A DNA stretch of 64,000 nt, taken from Cryptomeria japonica (taxonomy: Eukaryota; Streptophyta; Pinopsida; Cupressales; Cupressaceae). This document shows positions 33,476-46,231 of the stretch, piece after piece. Both the position numbers and the translations under genes were made by a program. The stretch lies in assembly GCF_030272615.1 (NCBI RefSeq), contig NC_081405.1:156067954-156131953 (forward strand), in the 5' to 3' direction. The stretch's first letter is position 1, and every line of letters starts with the position of its first letter. The notes beneath the pieces are model-generated. The model searched no databases, was not told the origin of the DNA, and worked only from the letters and a program-made list of their open reading frames with translations.

Positions 33476-35002
33476 GCGATTGAATCATTGCATCAGGAAG
33501 AGCTTAAAGCTTACTCTAGGTGAGTTATTCGAGATAAATATTAGTTTTTATAAAGAAGATTTTTCTTGTTAGTTTTGGGTAATTGAGGTTTTATGCGATT
33601 TATTATTAATTGGACATTGTATCTCATCAGATGGTGGATGGAGTCTCGTTTGTCTGAATTGAAATTTGATCATCATTGTCATGTAGAATATTTTTTATGG
33701 CATGTATAATTTGTGAGGATGAGAGGTATTCCACATTTAGGTTTGGCCTAGCAAAGTTCTCTGCGATTACAACATATTTAGATGATATATACAACACATA
33801 TGGAAAAATTGATGAGTTGAAACTGCTCACAGAGGCCATTAAGAAGTAAGTGTTAAATCATAGTTTGTGTAGTTATATCTAATAATACATTTATATGTGA
33901 TTATACTAATCATAGTCTTCTATGTGTCTCTTAGGTGGGATCCAACTTCTATAGACAGCCTTCCTGAATATATTAAAATTGTATATATGGAATTGTATGA
34001 CACTGTCAATGAAATGGATCGAGAAGTTGAATTGATTCAAGGCCGAAGCACTTTCATCCCCTCTAAAGATGCTGTATGAATATGATTTTTGTTATTTTAG
34101 AATGAAATTTATGTTTTCATAAAATAAATGTTTTATTTATGCTATTGTTTTTCTTAAAATATTATCAAATTTACTTAATGCTTTGAAATTTTCTTGTGGT
34201 GTTTGTATACTTATTAAAGTTATAAATCTTTGGAGAATTACAATGGGCCTAAATTTAGTTTTGTACTTTCTAATACAACCATATGTATATTGTTGTTTCT
34301 GATTCAAGCCTATTTCTTGTTTATGTAGTGGGAAGCTTATATAGATGCAATGATGCAAGAAGTTGAGTGGCTTACTAAAAGGCATATGCCAAATTTGGTA
34401 GAACACATTGGGAATGGAAAAGTTAGTTCAGGGACTCGTGCAACTACTTTGCAACCTATATTAACAATAGATGGGATTATTTCAAAAACCATTCTTCAAA
34501 AAATTGGCTATCTATCAAGGTTCAATGATATTTTATGCTTGAGCCTTCGATTAAGAGGTGAAATAAAATCATTCAAGGTATGTTATAATGTTTATTAATG
34601 ATATTCTATGTATACTAATAAAAAGTAAAAAAATGAGTTTAATGTAAGAAATGGCTTATTTATTTGATTATGAACTTCAATCCTTTGTTGTGAAGGGTGA
34701 GGTTGATCAAGGAGAAACAAATTCATCCATAGCATGCTACATGAGAGATAATCCAAGATCTATAGAAGAGGATGCACTAAATTATGTAGAGAGTTTATTA
34801 GATGAACAAATCAAAGAATTAAATTGGGAGTACTTGAAAAATGATAGTGTTCCAACTTCTAGCAAGGATTACGCTTATGACATCACAAGAGGTTCAATAA
34901 GGATTACGCTTATGGCATCACAAGAGAAATAGTTTTAGTATTTCGAATGAAGACATACAAAATCATGTAATTCAAATCCTTATTGAACCTATAACCATGT
35001 AA
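33461..35002 (+). pseudogene. Terpene synthase pseudogene, 3' half (catalytic domain)
   Basis: Resumes inside exon 6 with the duplicated target site, then reads AIESLHQEELKAYSR to 33519. Exons follow at 33631-33845, 33935-34073, 34329-34577 and 34696 onward, with matching GT/AG borders and phases. The metal-binding DDxxD motif reads DDIYN (about 33784), so its third aspartate is lost. One base is missing near 33697, between HVEYFL and ACIICEDERYSTFRFGLAK. The C-terminus is damaged by a 33-bp direct duplication (34869-34893 repeated at 34902-34926), which brings a TAG at 34930. The ancestral end, SNEDIQNHVIQILIEPITM then TAA at 35000, follows in another frame. Product in life would have been a prenyl-diphosphate cyclase, most likely using geranyl diphosphate. 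Confidence 0.9.
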
Positions 35003-38000
35003 CCATTAATATAGTTTTACAATGTATACATTAATAAACAAATCTTTTTTATTGAATTAAGAGATATTTTATAATGTTTAATTTATGCTCAAATTTCATT
35101 AAAAAATGAGAGTTTATTTCTAATGATAGTCTATATAATGGTTCTAAGGAGAATTTTATTGATCCATGTTAAAATTTTATAGTATACTTAGGAAAATATT
35201 TTTCTTTGGTTACAAATCAAGATTATGTAATCCCTAATAGAACTAATTTATACTAGGAAAGTTCTTTAATGGGATATTTTGGTGTATTCAGAAAATCCTA
35301 TTCAATCCTTTGAGTAAATACAATTATTGTATAATCTTGTGTAAAATTTTAATTGCATTTTGTAACTTTAAGAGAATAAAATCCCTTTCATATAAATATA
35401 GGATAGTTAAATGAATAAATATCACATATATGCTACATATAATTAATTAATAATAGATGATAATTGATAATTTAAAACATTATATTAAGAATTAAACAAA
35501 AAAGGATAATAAATTCATCTATTGAAATTATGATGAAGAATAAGCTATGGTTTTTCTTAGAATTTAATCATTTATGATGACACCATAAATCATATACAAC
35601 AATAATATCACACAATTTTTTTTATATATAGTCATTGGAAGAAATTAAAGGCTACAAGGTCGCCTACTATTCAAGCAACCAAATATTGTTGTAACTAATT
35701 TTTGGGTCATCACATCACCTTACTAGTTGATATACGAAAACTCAATGAATTTTTGTGTTAATGCCCCATGGTGCAAGTCAAATATAATATAATAAAATTG
35801 AACATCAATCAAATAAAACATGAAAATAGACATTTAATCAAGGTCCAAGGAACTCAAATCATGAACAACTAAGATTCACCTCTCAAGTTCAAGAATGGAT
35901 AATATTCGCAAAGGAACCTCATTTTTTGCTCATTTCCAACTTTTTTGATTTATGGATTTTCTTGACTGAGGGAAGGACAATGTTGTCTTTGTCTATATGT
36001 CTATGATGAATATCTAGTAGAAAAAATGGTTTTGATGTGATTATTTTATGTTTCTAAAAATTAAAATTGAAAAATACAATACAATTATGTTTTCATTTTT
36101 GTATTTTCATATTTAGTTTTTAAAACACAAAATAGTCACATCTAAACTATTATGTCTACTAGATAGCCACTTCTAAAATGGATGACTTGTTCAAATTGAT
36201 TTGATGGAATATTTGCATGAATGTGGTCTATGTGTGGATGTAGAGAAGGTGGTAACAGAAACATTGAAACATCCACCCAATATCGATCATACCAAGCCTA
36301 TACTTCAAACTTTGATGCTTGACTCTATCATTGGGGTTTAGATTATTATAAACTCTGATTTTCCTAACTTCTACCTAGTCCTCATACATTGGTGAAATCA
36401 ATTCATTCATTGTCTTGATGGGTTTGATGGGAGAAATGCTGACATATCAAGAAACTCATTTGGATAAAATTATCGTTCCAACGAGGTTGCTCATGTTCTC
36501 TGTATACCATAGTTGTTTTCTACACACAATTATCACCCATTGCCACACCACATTCATCAATTCCAATGCAATCCACAAGTGAGTGTGCATCAAGGCCATC
36601 ATGAAGGTACCTAAATGTTTGTATACATACCTTGAAATCCTATATTAGAACCTCTAAAACATGTTTTAACTATATATCTATATTCATTCCAATTCAATTT
36701 GCAAAATACAATGAAGTAGGGAATGTTGTCAGTGCAGATAATATGGAAATGCATAATGGTAGTGAAGATTTTGGCCTATACCACCATAGGAAACTATTTT
36801 GTCATCGGATTGTTGTTGGGTATGAGATTCACCTCACAAGTTCAAGAATGAATTGGGTGATAATGTTAGCATAAGATGTGATGTTGAAAATGAATTGAGA
36901 GGGATGCCTTAAATAGGGATTTCACAATTTAAATTTTCTTTAGACCGACTTATATTTGGTATATTTTTACATAGAGATAGATTAGAGTAGGGTAAGACTA
37001 CTAAATTATCTTCTCATAATTCAAGGAAAAAATTTTAGACTGAGGGGAGCGGATCATCTTGGTTCTAATAGCTTTATCCTAAATTTCTAGGCATGCAAGA
37101 TAATGGGGTTCTAAAGCTAATTTCAGCTCAATAGATCAAACCATGATTTTTAGATATATAAAATATGTTTTGATAGTTGTAATTGGGGTAGGATTAAGGA
37201 TAAATCAGGATAATAAAAGATAAAGGGCACACCTAGATTTAAGGGCCCAAATAAGAGTGTGATGATGTAATAAAGTGGAATAAGACTCATATTAAATTAA
37301 ATTTTAATTAATTATAATAAAAGTCCTATAATGCATAGAGGAATAGAAAGTACTAAAATAAGTGCTAGGAGAGTGTGAAATTGGACACACTAATAAAGGT
37401 AGACATCCAGTTAATAGAGTTCCTATTAGTTTATCTTCATTTTTTTTCTCTTCTTTCGATCCAATATTGATTAAAATTTAAAAATTTTGTCCCTAAAAAT
37501 AACCCCAATAGAACCTAACTAGGTTCCTAGGAACATAACTAATCTTAGCAATAAATTTGAATGATTATAGACCAGATTTATTTTCCCAAAGGATTTTTGC
37601 TAGTTGTAGTCTATAACCCTAGATTGAGTCTTATTTAGATGGCAATCAAATGTATTCTAGATCTAATCTAAGCACATAATCAGAAAGAAAAAATTGTACA
37701 CATTATTAGGGCAATAATAGATCTCTTTATATTGATATATTAATATGAAATTCACATTCCTTATATATATCCTTTATGTTCTATCTCTACTTCTCTATTC
37801 TATCCTTATCTTTGGTCACCTAGGTCACTTAGTGACTAGATATCCTATCTATACCTATATCTCCTATTAGAGACACAAACCTTAAATGATCTCTTTATAA
37901 AATAAATTATCTACTAATCTATCTATTCTACAACTTTCTTATCAAATTACTCACTTATATCTTCAGACCAGTGCCTATATCCTATTTTCTAGTCAATCGT

Positions 38001-38918
38001 TACTTCAAAATGTACATAAACCTTTATAGTTTATATGTCTGAGTTATTTTTCCTCACCTTAAATTTTGCAGGCCAACTCATATAGATTTTGCAATTTAAA
38101 TTTCCATGCAATAATGTAATCATATCATCCGTCTCTTTGATATCAAAATCAAATGATAAAACTATGACATCGGTTTCATAATAGAATTCAACTTAGATAC
38201 CAGAAAAATGATTGAACAAAAGTTTATTACCTAAACGCATCAATATTATTTATCTAATAGTTTGTCTTGTACCTCTATAGTGTACCATCTTATTTTAATT
38301 TCTTGAGCATCCACTTGTAGATAATGAGCTATCTACCTTCAAATAGATCAACCAAATCTAAATTTTTACATTATTTTAATATCATGATATGCTCATTCAT
38401 GGTATTTATCTAATATTTTCTCTCTTTATATAAGAGATCTTTACTTAGAGACTTTGGTTGATCATTAGTACAAGTTAGAGAATAAATGCATTAAAATTTT
38501 GGTAGACTATATCTTTCAAATAACTCATATTTTGCAAACCATCTCACAAATATGAATGAATAACTTGTTGTATCCACAACCTATTATTCTTTAAAATTCA
38601 CAATATTTATGCTAAAATTATCAAGAATGACATTGTCATGTGCCATTATTTTTTAATTTGTAAGTGAATCTTATTTCTTTAATATATATTGAAAATAAGT
38701 GAAATTTATGGTCAACCCCATGGTAGCTTATGGATCTCCATTAACCAAAGAAAACTTATACGAAAGAAAGAAGGAATATAAATGTTATGAAGCTAGATAA
38801 TTTATTAGGTGCCTAAAAAGTGGTATAATTTACAACAATAAAACCTTTCATATAAATACATGGATAAAACCCTAATACATACTAATTTTGTAAGAAAATG
38901 TATTAATTATATGATGTA
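35003..38918. other. Anonymous AT-rich region
   Basis: No gene, RNA or element recognised. The block 'agattcacctc..aagttcaagaatg' occurs at about 35872 and 36824 in the same orientation. Short ORFs (for example 36632-36874) have no family resemblance. Confidence 0.5.
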
Positions 38919-39966
38919 AGAGCATAGAGAGAAGGAGGAAGGTAGAGGTAGAAAGATGTGAGAAAAAGAGTAGAGAGAAAAGGAGGGAGGGAAGGATATG
39001 TAGAGAATGAGAGATAGAGATAGAGAGAGGTGATAAAATGAGTAAAGAGAGATGGACAAAGAGGGAGAGGTAGGTAGATAGAGTTAAGATTAGAGGTAGG
39101 AATGGATGGAGAGAAAGAGGAGAAGACATGTAGAGAGATAGAGATAAGATAATTGAGAGAAATAATATAGAGGGAAGGTTGGAGGGAAGGAGAGGTAGGT
39201 AGAGAGAGGGTGTGTTGGAGAGAGGGAGGGAAAGATCAATAGACAATAATGAGGTAAATATGGAGTGAGATAAATATAGGTAGAGAGAGGTAAGATAAAG
39301 AGTAGAGAAGGAAAGATGAAGGGAGGGGCAAGATAGAAGAGAGAGAGAGGGTGCATTAGAGGGAGGAAGGGATAGGCAAAGGGAAATGTGGGTAGACATA
39401 GAAGTGAGATAAAAATGGAGTGAGATATATATATAGGTAGAGAGGTAATAAAAAGAGTAGGGAAGGAAGAATAAAGGGAGATTTAGAGATCTAAATAGTA
39501 GATAGCAAACAAAAAAGAGAGGGGGACTTGGAGAGATGGAGAGGGATAGAAAGAGAAAGGGATGGATATTTGGAGGGTTGGACATAGGGAGGGGATATAC
39601 ATTAAGAGAGGGAGTGGTAAGAAAATGGGTATATGGGGAAGGAGACAAGGGAGGAGAGGTGACAAATAGATAGATAAATAAAGAGAGTTAACAACAGCTA
39701 TAGAGAGGATAGGAGGGAGAGAGGGAGATATAGAGGTAGAGAGTGAGAGAGGGATAAATAGAGATAAAGAAAAGAGTATAGAGAGAGAGAGTTATATAGA
39801 GATAGAGATAGATAAAAAAGTGAGAAAAGGGGCAGAGAAGGAGAGATAGGAAAGGGGGATATAGAGATAGAGAGTTAGAGAGAGTTAGAGAGAGTTAGAG
39901 AGATAGAGAGGGAGAGAAAGGGAGATAGAGAGGTGAGAAAAAGAGTAGAGAGAGAGATATGAGAGA
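38919..39966. repeat. GA-rich minisatellite / purine tract
   Basis: About 1.05 kb almost free of pyrimidine runs, built from gagaga, ggtagatagag and similar words. A longer degenerate period is visible: 'tggagtgaga' at 39261 and 39416 with matching flanks (155 bp). The long minus-strand serine/leucine/proline frames (258, 88 and 60 codons) are products of the repeat, not proteins. Confidence 0.88.
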
Positions 39967-39969
39967 ATA

Positions 39970-42900
39970 AGAGTGGAGAGAGATTGTTTTTATTGCTGTG
40001 AAGGAAGATGTGAAGATGATGACAATGAGGAGATTGTCTTTGTTGTTGTGAAGGAAGATTTGACTAATGAAAATGCTTTGGTATCTCAGTTTGACTCTAG
40101 TGATGAGTGGATAATAGATAGTGGTTGTTCACATCACATGGCCGGTGATAAGAACAAATTCATATCCTTTGAAGAATTTGATGGCGGTGTGGTAAGATTT
40201 GGTAATAACTCACCATGCATGGTAAAAGGTAAAGGATCTATTTTACTGAATGGTAAGAGTAATGCGGATTATGTTTATTTGGTTGAAGGCTTAAAACATA
40301 ACTTGCTGAGTGTTGGACAACTTAATGATAAAGGATATCACCTTGAGTTTAAAAAAGGAGTGTGTAGGATCATGGGATGCAATGGAGATTTGATTGCTAC
40401 TGGTAAACAGAATAGAGGTACTCTTTTTCATCTGAATACTAATGTGAATAGTTGTTTGGTGGCTAAAATTGAAGATAGTTGGTTGTGGCACAAAAGGTTC
40501 TGTCATGTCAACTTTGATAATTTGATAAAGGTCAAAAAATCAAGTATGGTGAAAGGTATGCCCCAACTTGTCAAACTAGATAATGTGTTATGTAAAGATT
40601 GTTAGATGGGTAAGATGACTTCGACATATTTTAAGAGTAAATCTTTTTCTTCAAAGAATATTCTTGATTTAGTGCATACTGATCTATGTGGTCCTATGAG
40701 GATTAGAAGTTATTATGGTGATAGGTATTTTATGATTTTCACTAATGATTTTTCAAGGATGATGTACGTAACTTTCTTGAAGGAGAAATATAAGGAATTT
40801 GGCAAATTCAAGATCTTTAAAGCCCTAGTTGAAAAGGAAACCGACAAGAATATGAAGTGCTTAAGATATGACCGGTGTGAAGAATTTACTTCTGGTGAGT
40901 TTACTTGGTATTGTGAAGAACATGGAATAAAGAGACAAATGTCAACACCTAGGACTCCACAACAGATTGTCATTGTAGAGAGAAGAAACAGAACAATAGT
41001 AGAAGTTGCTAGAACAATGTTGATTTAAGGAGATGTTCCAAACTTTTTTTGGAGAGAAGTAGTTAGCACTATTGTTTATACTTTAAACCGGGTTCTTGTG
41101 AAGAAAGGTAATGATAAAACAACTTATGAACTTTGGCATGGTAATATTCCTACTGTCAGCTAATTTAAAGTTTTTGGTAGTAGATGGTTTATTAAGAGAG
41201 ATGATTTTACTGGAAAGTTTGATGTGAAGAGTGATGAAGGGATATTTCTTGGATATTCTACCAAGAGTAAAGAATTCAAATGTTATAATAAAAGGACAAA
41301 GAAAATTGTTGAGAGTGTTAATGTTAAGATTGATGAATTTTCTGACAAACCTAATGAGTCCAATAGATCTAAACCTACTAATGATAAAGAAAAACTTGTG
41401 TATATTGAACCAGAAGTGCAGAAGGAAGATGAGCATAACAATGCTGAAATAGGAGCTCAATTGGTAAGCAATGAAGAAGACGATGAACATGAAGCAAAAA
41501 TAATTGCAGTGAAAATGGTAATCCCAAGATATGTAAGGCTAAATTATTCAGAAGACCAGATTATAGGTGACAAGAATGATGGTGTGTAGACAAGAAGAAA
41601 AATCAAAGAGAATTCCTATCTGATTTCAACTACTGAGCCGAAGAATGTTAGAGAAGCCTTGAAAGATGAAGATTGGTTGAATGCAATGAATGAAGAACTT
41701 GACCAGATTGAGAAGAATAACACATGATCTCTTGTTCCTAGACCAGAAGACAAAAATGTTATTGGGACAAAATGGGTATTTAGAAACAAACTTAATGAGG
41801 ATGGAGAAGTTGTAAGAAACAAGGCGTGGTTGGTTTGCAAAGGGTATGCACAAGAAGAAGGTAAAGACTATGGTGAAACCTTTGCATCGGTGGCAAGACT
41901 TGAAGGTGCTAGAATGTTGCTTGCCTTTGCCTCTTTCAAAGGTTTTAAGGTATATCAGATGGATGTTAAATCAGATTTTCTGAATGGTATCTTGGAATAA
42001 GAAGTATATATAGAACAACCAAATCGTTTTGCATTGAGTGAAGGTGAAAATATGGTTTGCAAACTACACAAGGCACTATATGGATTGAAGCAAGCTCCCA
42101 GATCATGGTTTAAAAGGTTGCATGCACATCTGATCAATATAGGATTTCGGAGAACCAGTGAAGACAATAATACATATTTGAAGACTCATGGAGACAAAAT
42201 GTTACTTTCTGAAGTTTTTGTTGATGATATAATATTTGGTGGAAATGATGACATGTGTATGTCTTTTGCAGATGAAATGAAGAAAGAAATTGAGATGTCT
42301 CTTATTGATGAGATAAAATTATTTATTGGTTTACAGATTCAACAACTAGAGTATGGAATATTTATCTGTCAGACTAAGTATGTAAAATAAGTCTTGAAGA
42401 CTTTTGGCATGGAAGATTGTAAACCAGTTGGTACTTCGATGGTGACAGGTTGTAAATTGTCAAAACAAGATGATTAACCATCTATGTATGAGAAAGAATA
42501 TAGGTCTATGATTGGAAAGTTGCATTATGTTGTTCATAGTAGATCGAATATTGCACATGCTGTTGGATTGGTTGCAAGATTTCAGAAAGATCCTAAGGAG
42601 ACACACATGGTAACGGTAAAAAAGATATTTAGGTATTTGAAAGGAGCTGTTGATTATGGTTTATGGTATCCTTACAATGATAATTTAAAAAAAAAAGTTT
42701 TCACAGATGTAGACTGGGCTGGAAATGTTGATGACCAGAAAAGCACAACTGGTGGACCTTTCTTTATAGGAGAAAGATTGGTGTCCTGGATAAGCAAGAA
42801 ACAATCTTGTATTTCATAATCTAGTACTGAAGCAAAATATGTGGCAACATCAATGAATTGTACTTAGGCTATTTGGATGAGACATATTTTGGAATGTTTT

Positions 42901-43170
42901 AAGGAAGACATGTCTGAACCGGTGACTATTCATTGTGATAACACTAGTGCTATTAATATTTTAAAAAATCCTGTATTACATGCAAGAACAAAGCACATTG
43001 AGTTGAAGTATCACTTTCTAAGAGAAAGAGTACAGGAGAAGAAAGTAAAAATGGAGTATGTGTCTAGCAAAGAGAAGTGAGCAGATACATTCACTAAACC
43101 TTTGTCTAAGACAACCATTGAGTATCTAAGAGGTAGATTAGGGGTTGTAACCCTACACAAGATCAACTAA
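39970..43170 (+). pseudogene. copia pol: protease, integrase, RT, RNase H (decayed)
   Basis: One constant frame with eleven in-frame stops. Protease: EWIIDSGCSHHMAGD (about 40105). Integrase: WHKRFCHVNFDNL, HTDLCGP; the second catalytic box is altered from RTDQGGEF to RYDRCEEF, keeping the aspartate. RT: YQMDVKSDFLNG and FVDDIIFGG (about 42220). RNase H: VFTDVDWAGN, STEAKY and CDNTSAI. Stops include 40603 TAG, 41026 TAA, 41725 TGA, 41998 TAA and 42817 TAA. Roughly colinear with the pol at 20391-23797 but clearly diverged. Confidence 0.9.
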
Positions 43171-43499
43171 GATGCTAGTGATGCATCAATACGGTGAATT
43201 CATTGAATATATTTCAATTTTGGATTGATGTGAAGTGAGCTACTCCTTAGGGGGAGTAGCTATGATGAGATGAACAGATATGGCAATAGTAGAGATGAAG
43301 ATAGAAGAGGTAATTTGCACCTTTGGAATTATTGTCAATGGGGGAGGATAATTAGTTGAATATCGGATATAAGAAGAAGAACTAGATAACTGGCACAAGA
43401 GGAGATGTTGAGAAGGACGAGAAAGTATAGAACATATTAGTTCAGTTCAGCATGATGAGGTTTTTCAGTGTTTTCACTAATGCCAAAGGGGGAGACTAT

Positions 43500-44968
43500 T
43501 GACATATTGGCATAACTGTTGATGATATTGATGAACTGGTACAAGGACTATTGGTGATGATATAGTTGAGATGTCATTTGATGACTTGATGATCCGTTTG
43601 TATTGTCATTGATGAAAACTATGGCTATATTGCTCTATCATGTTATCTAAGTCGTCTATCATTGACCAAAAAGCTATGTAATGGATTTGACAATTAACTG
43701 GCAAATAGGACTTTAACTAGTAAATGTGAAACTGTTTTATGCTTAAGTAATTGGATCTTGAGATTAATAAAGAATTTGGTGTTTCCATTTGGAATATGTG
43801 TTGGTAACATTGTAATGAGGTTTTGACCGGAACCGTATCATGTTTTGGCCATCGAAAGTCATGTTTGTAATTGACTGATGTATTTTCTGTAGGGTTTTAG
43901 TAGGGTTTAAGAACCGGTATTCAAATATCATAACCGATAATCATTTTGAGTTTGACAGTGTATTACATTATGTTTGTAAGTTGGTGATGACATGATAGAA
44001 ACTGCATGAAGTGTTTGAATGATGTTTTGGCGTGTTCAAAGATCGAATTTCTTGGGAATGAGCGAAGTGCTTAGTAGAATGAGCGAAGGGTTTGAAAGTG
44101 TATTAGATCGAGGTGTGGTGATCAATCAACGGTTGTAATTGATTTGTAATTAATTGTAATGATCCATATGATGATCTGTAATTATTTGTAAAGATCTATG
44201 ATGATCTATGATGTAAATCTTAGGGTTTTGTAACCAATTAAGTTGTAAAGTATATTTAGGGTAAGTCTATGAAGATTTACTATGTCAATGATCAAGAGCA
44301 AAGTGTGTGGTTGAACCAGTGTATGTATCTGCAAGAGAGAAGAAGATTGTAATAGAAAAGGATATGTACAAGCAAGAGTGATATTTTTAGATAATTCATC
44401 TGTTGTTCCCTAACAGTTGCAGTAGACTCAAAATCCCTTAATCGGTAGGCCTTGACAGGCCTAATTGTATAAATCCCTTAACTAGGTGACTCATTAGATT
44501 GGGTTCTAAATCATTTTACAAGGTTACTCCTAATAGATTAAAGCTCCTAATAGGGTAGAGGTAAATCCCTTAACCGGGGGAATCTGAATAGGGTCTTCTC
44601 CTAACCGGGCATATTTGTAAGCTCCTAATTGGGCTAGGCTCCTAACAAGGCGCATTTTGAAAGAGTGCAAAAATATTGTGGGTACCAATTCCCACTGTGG
44701 TTTTTTCCATTTGGTTTTCCATGTGAAAATCTTGCTGTTCATGTGTCACTTGATTTCTTATGTTTTGAGTTGATATCTTTCTATTGCATGCATGTTGATG
44801 AATACTTAGAAGAATAATTTGATGAATCAGATTAGCAATATGGTTTCAGTTATTACCAGTAATGTTTATGAGTTGTTTTGAAAGAAGTTTTTGGTGGTTG
44901 TTAAAGTTTTTAACTTTACTTTTATTACTGATTCACCCCCCGTCCCAGTAATAAACCGGTTCCTCACA
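43500..44968 (+). repeat. LTR of truncated copia element
   Basis: 1,469 bp, TGACATATTGGCATAACTG ... GGTTCCTCACA. Same organisation as the LTRs at 18143 and 28280, including the run of 'cctaa..ggg' stem-loop units (44415-44665) and the block 'cccactgtggttttttcc'. Confidence 0.88.
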
Positions 44969-44972
44969 AATT

Positions 44973-44983
44973 TGGTATCAGAG
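44973..44983 (+). other. Primer binding site after copia LTR
   Basis: TGGTATCAGAG, four bases past the LTR end. The sequence after it ('aatttaagactag') does not match the leader of the related element. Confidence 0.85.
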
Positions 44984-44984
44984 A

Positions 44985-45556
44985 ATTTAAGACTAGTCAA
45001 ATTATGTTTCAAGCATATTTCAACTCCATACTGGGAGCCTTGTCAAATCATCAGATTGGAGGTATCCTAAAAAGATTGAAAGCAATTGATTATGTTGGAA
45101 ATACAAATATTTTGGTCACACAATTCACTGCCTTGGTTATCTTACAAGGCTGGTTCTCAATTCTTGTATTCTCTCTTTCTTGTTTATACATTTTCAGCTT
45201 CATCATCAACAACAACATTAGCAACAAATTTTGTCTCTAGGTGAAGCAGTTATCCAATAGTGCACACATCAACATCATGCCACATCACCAGATTTTGTAG
45301 CGGAAATTTTGTAAAAGGTAGTTATATTTGAGTTTCCTTTCTTTTGGAATCTAAATAATGTTTCTCATATGATGTAGTTAAAGGTACCTAGAATATTCTC
45401 ATATAGGAAAATTAGATCTTGAAATGTTAGCAATTGGCTCGAGGCTTGTTTTGCTCCCTTCTTTTCTATAAAAGGGAATTCAAGGCCAATTGCAAGGGAT
45501 TCTAAAATCTTGAAGTCATGTAATCTGGGCAAGTAGAATAGTGTAATTTTAGTTTG
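44985..45556. other. Unassigned sequence with TATA-like site
   Basis: No gene recognised; the 78-codon frame 45004-45240 has no family features. 'ctataaaagg' at about 45465 followed by moderately structured sequence suggests an LTR or promoter remnant. This is an inference only. Confidence 0.35.
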
Positions 45557-45568
45557 AGAAATACAATT

Positions 45569-46139
45569 TTTTTTGATAGAGATAAACAGGTTTTACAGGG
45601 ACCTGAACCCAAAGTTTTACAGACCAAGGTGAGCAGCCAAAAAGACATTAAACAAAAGCGAAACAGGGGATAAAACCCACATAGAACCAATACAAAAACA
45701 AGATGAAAAGACCCAAAAAAACAAGAAAAAGCACTCAAATAAGAGAGTGAACCAAATTTGCGTTCTTCTGAATAATCTCCTTATTGATTTTCCCCAGATC
45801 CTCCATGATGAATCTGGAGGTACCCTAGTCCTGGCTCTAGCTCCAAGTCCTAGTAGAGGGACCCAGACTAGTCTTGACACCATAAACACTCTGATCACCC
45901 TCTGAAGCATTCTTTTTTATGTTTTTCCCCCAAGCGAGGTTCAGTGGCTATGGGTCTCGTTCTATAGTTGCTCATCATGGCATTGATTTTATCCAAACCT
46001 TCAACGCTATTACTCATAGCCTCCCTGCTGATTTCCACAAGATTATTTAGGTTATATTTGATGTCATACACATACTCCTCCATCTTATCAATTATGCGTT
46101 CATGAAAGATCTTCATAGTTTCAACATCTTGAGATATCA
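45569..46139 (-). mobile_element. 5'-truncated LINE 3' end with target duplication
   Basis: A 571-bp minus-strand insertion flanked by AGAAATACAATT (45557-45568 and 46140-46151). It ends in an A-run on the minus strand after 'ctgtttatctctatc'. The first part codes for ISQDVETMKIFHERIIDKM and SVEGLDKINAMMSNYR, then stops. The rest is a T/G-rich 3' UTR. This is the layout of a LINE copy that lost its 5' part on insertion. The coding part may be a LINE ORF2 C-terminal extension, but it does not resemble the extension at 32700-33315. Confidence 0.8.
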
Positions 46140-46231
46140 AGAAATACAATTGTTGATAATGGCATAACATAGTATTTCTTATGAGTGTATCAACCATCTT
46201 GCATGAATCAATAAAAACTATTCCAAATTGT

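Larger units (their letters stand above)
39967..44984 (+). mobile_element. Truncated copia (Sirevirus-like) element ending in LTR plus PBS
   Basis: A second member of the family at 18143. The 5' LTR and gag are missing: sequence starts in the spacer between knuckle and protease, fused to the GA repeat. Pol runs to 43170. The 3' region has polypurine copies at about 43250, 43340 and 43488, then an LTR (43500-44968). The LTR is followed by a primer binding site, which belongs after a 5' LTR. The piece is therefore internal-LTR-internal, as from unequal recombination or a tandem copy, and breaks off just after the primer site. Confidence 0.85.

Noticed and set aside
36632-36874. 80-codon ORF in the anonymous region
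   Set aside because: Isolated, no conserved motifs, composition like the surrounding AT-rich DNA.
38872-39665. Minus-strand frames of 258, 88 and 60 codons rich in Ser, Leu and Pro
   Set aside because: They are the complement of a GA-rich repeat; open frames follow from the lack of A/T-rich stop words, not from coding.
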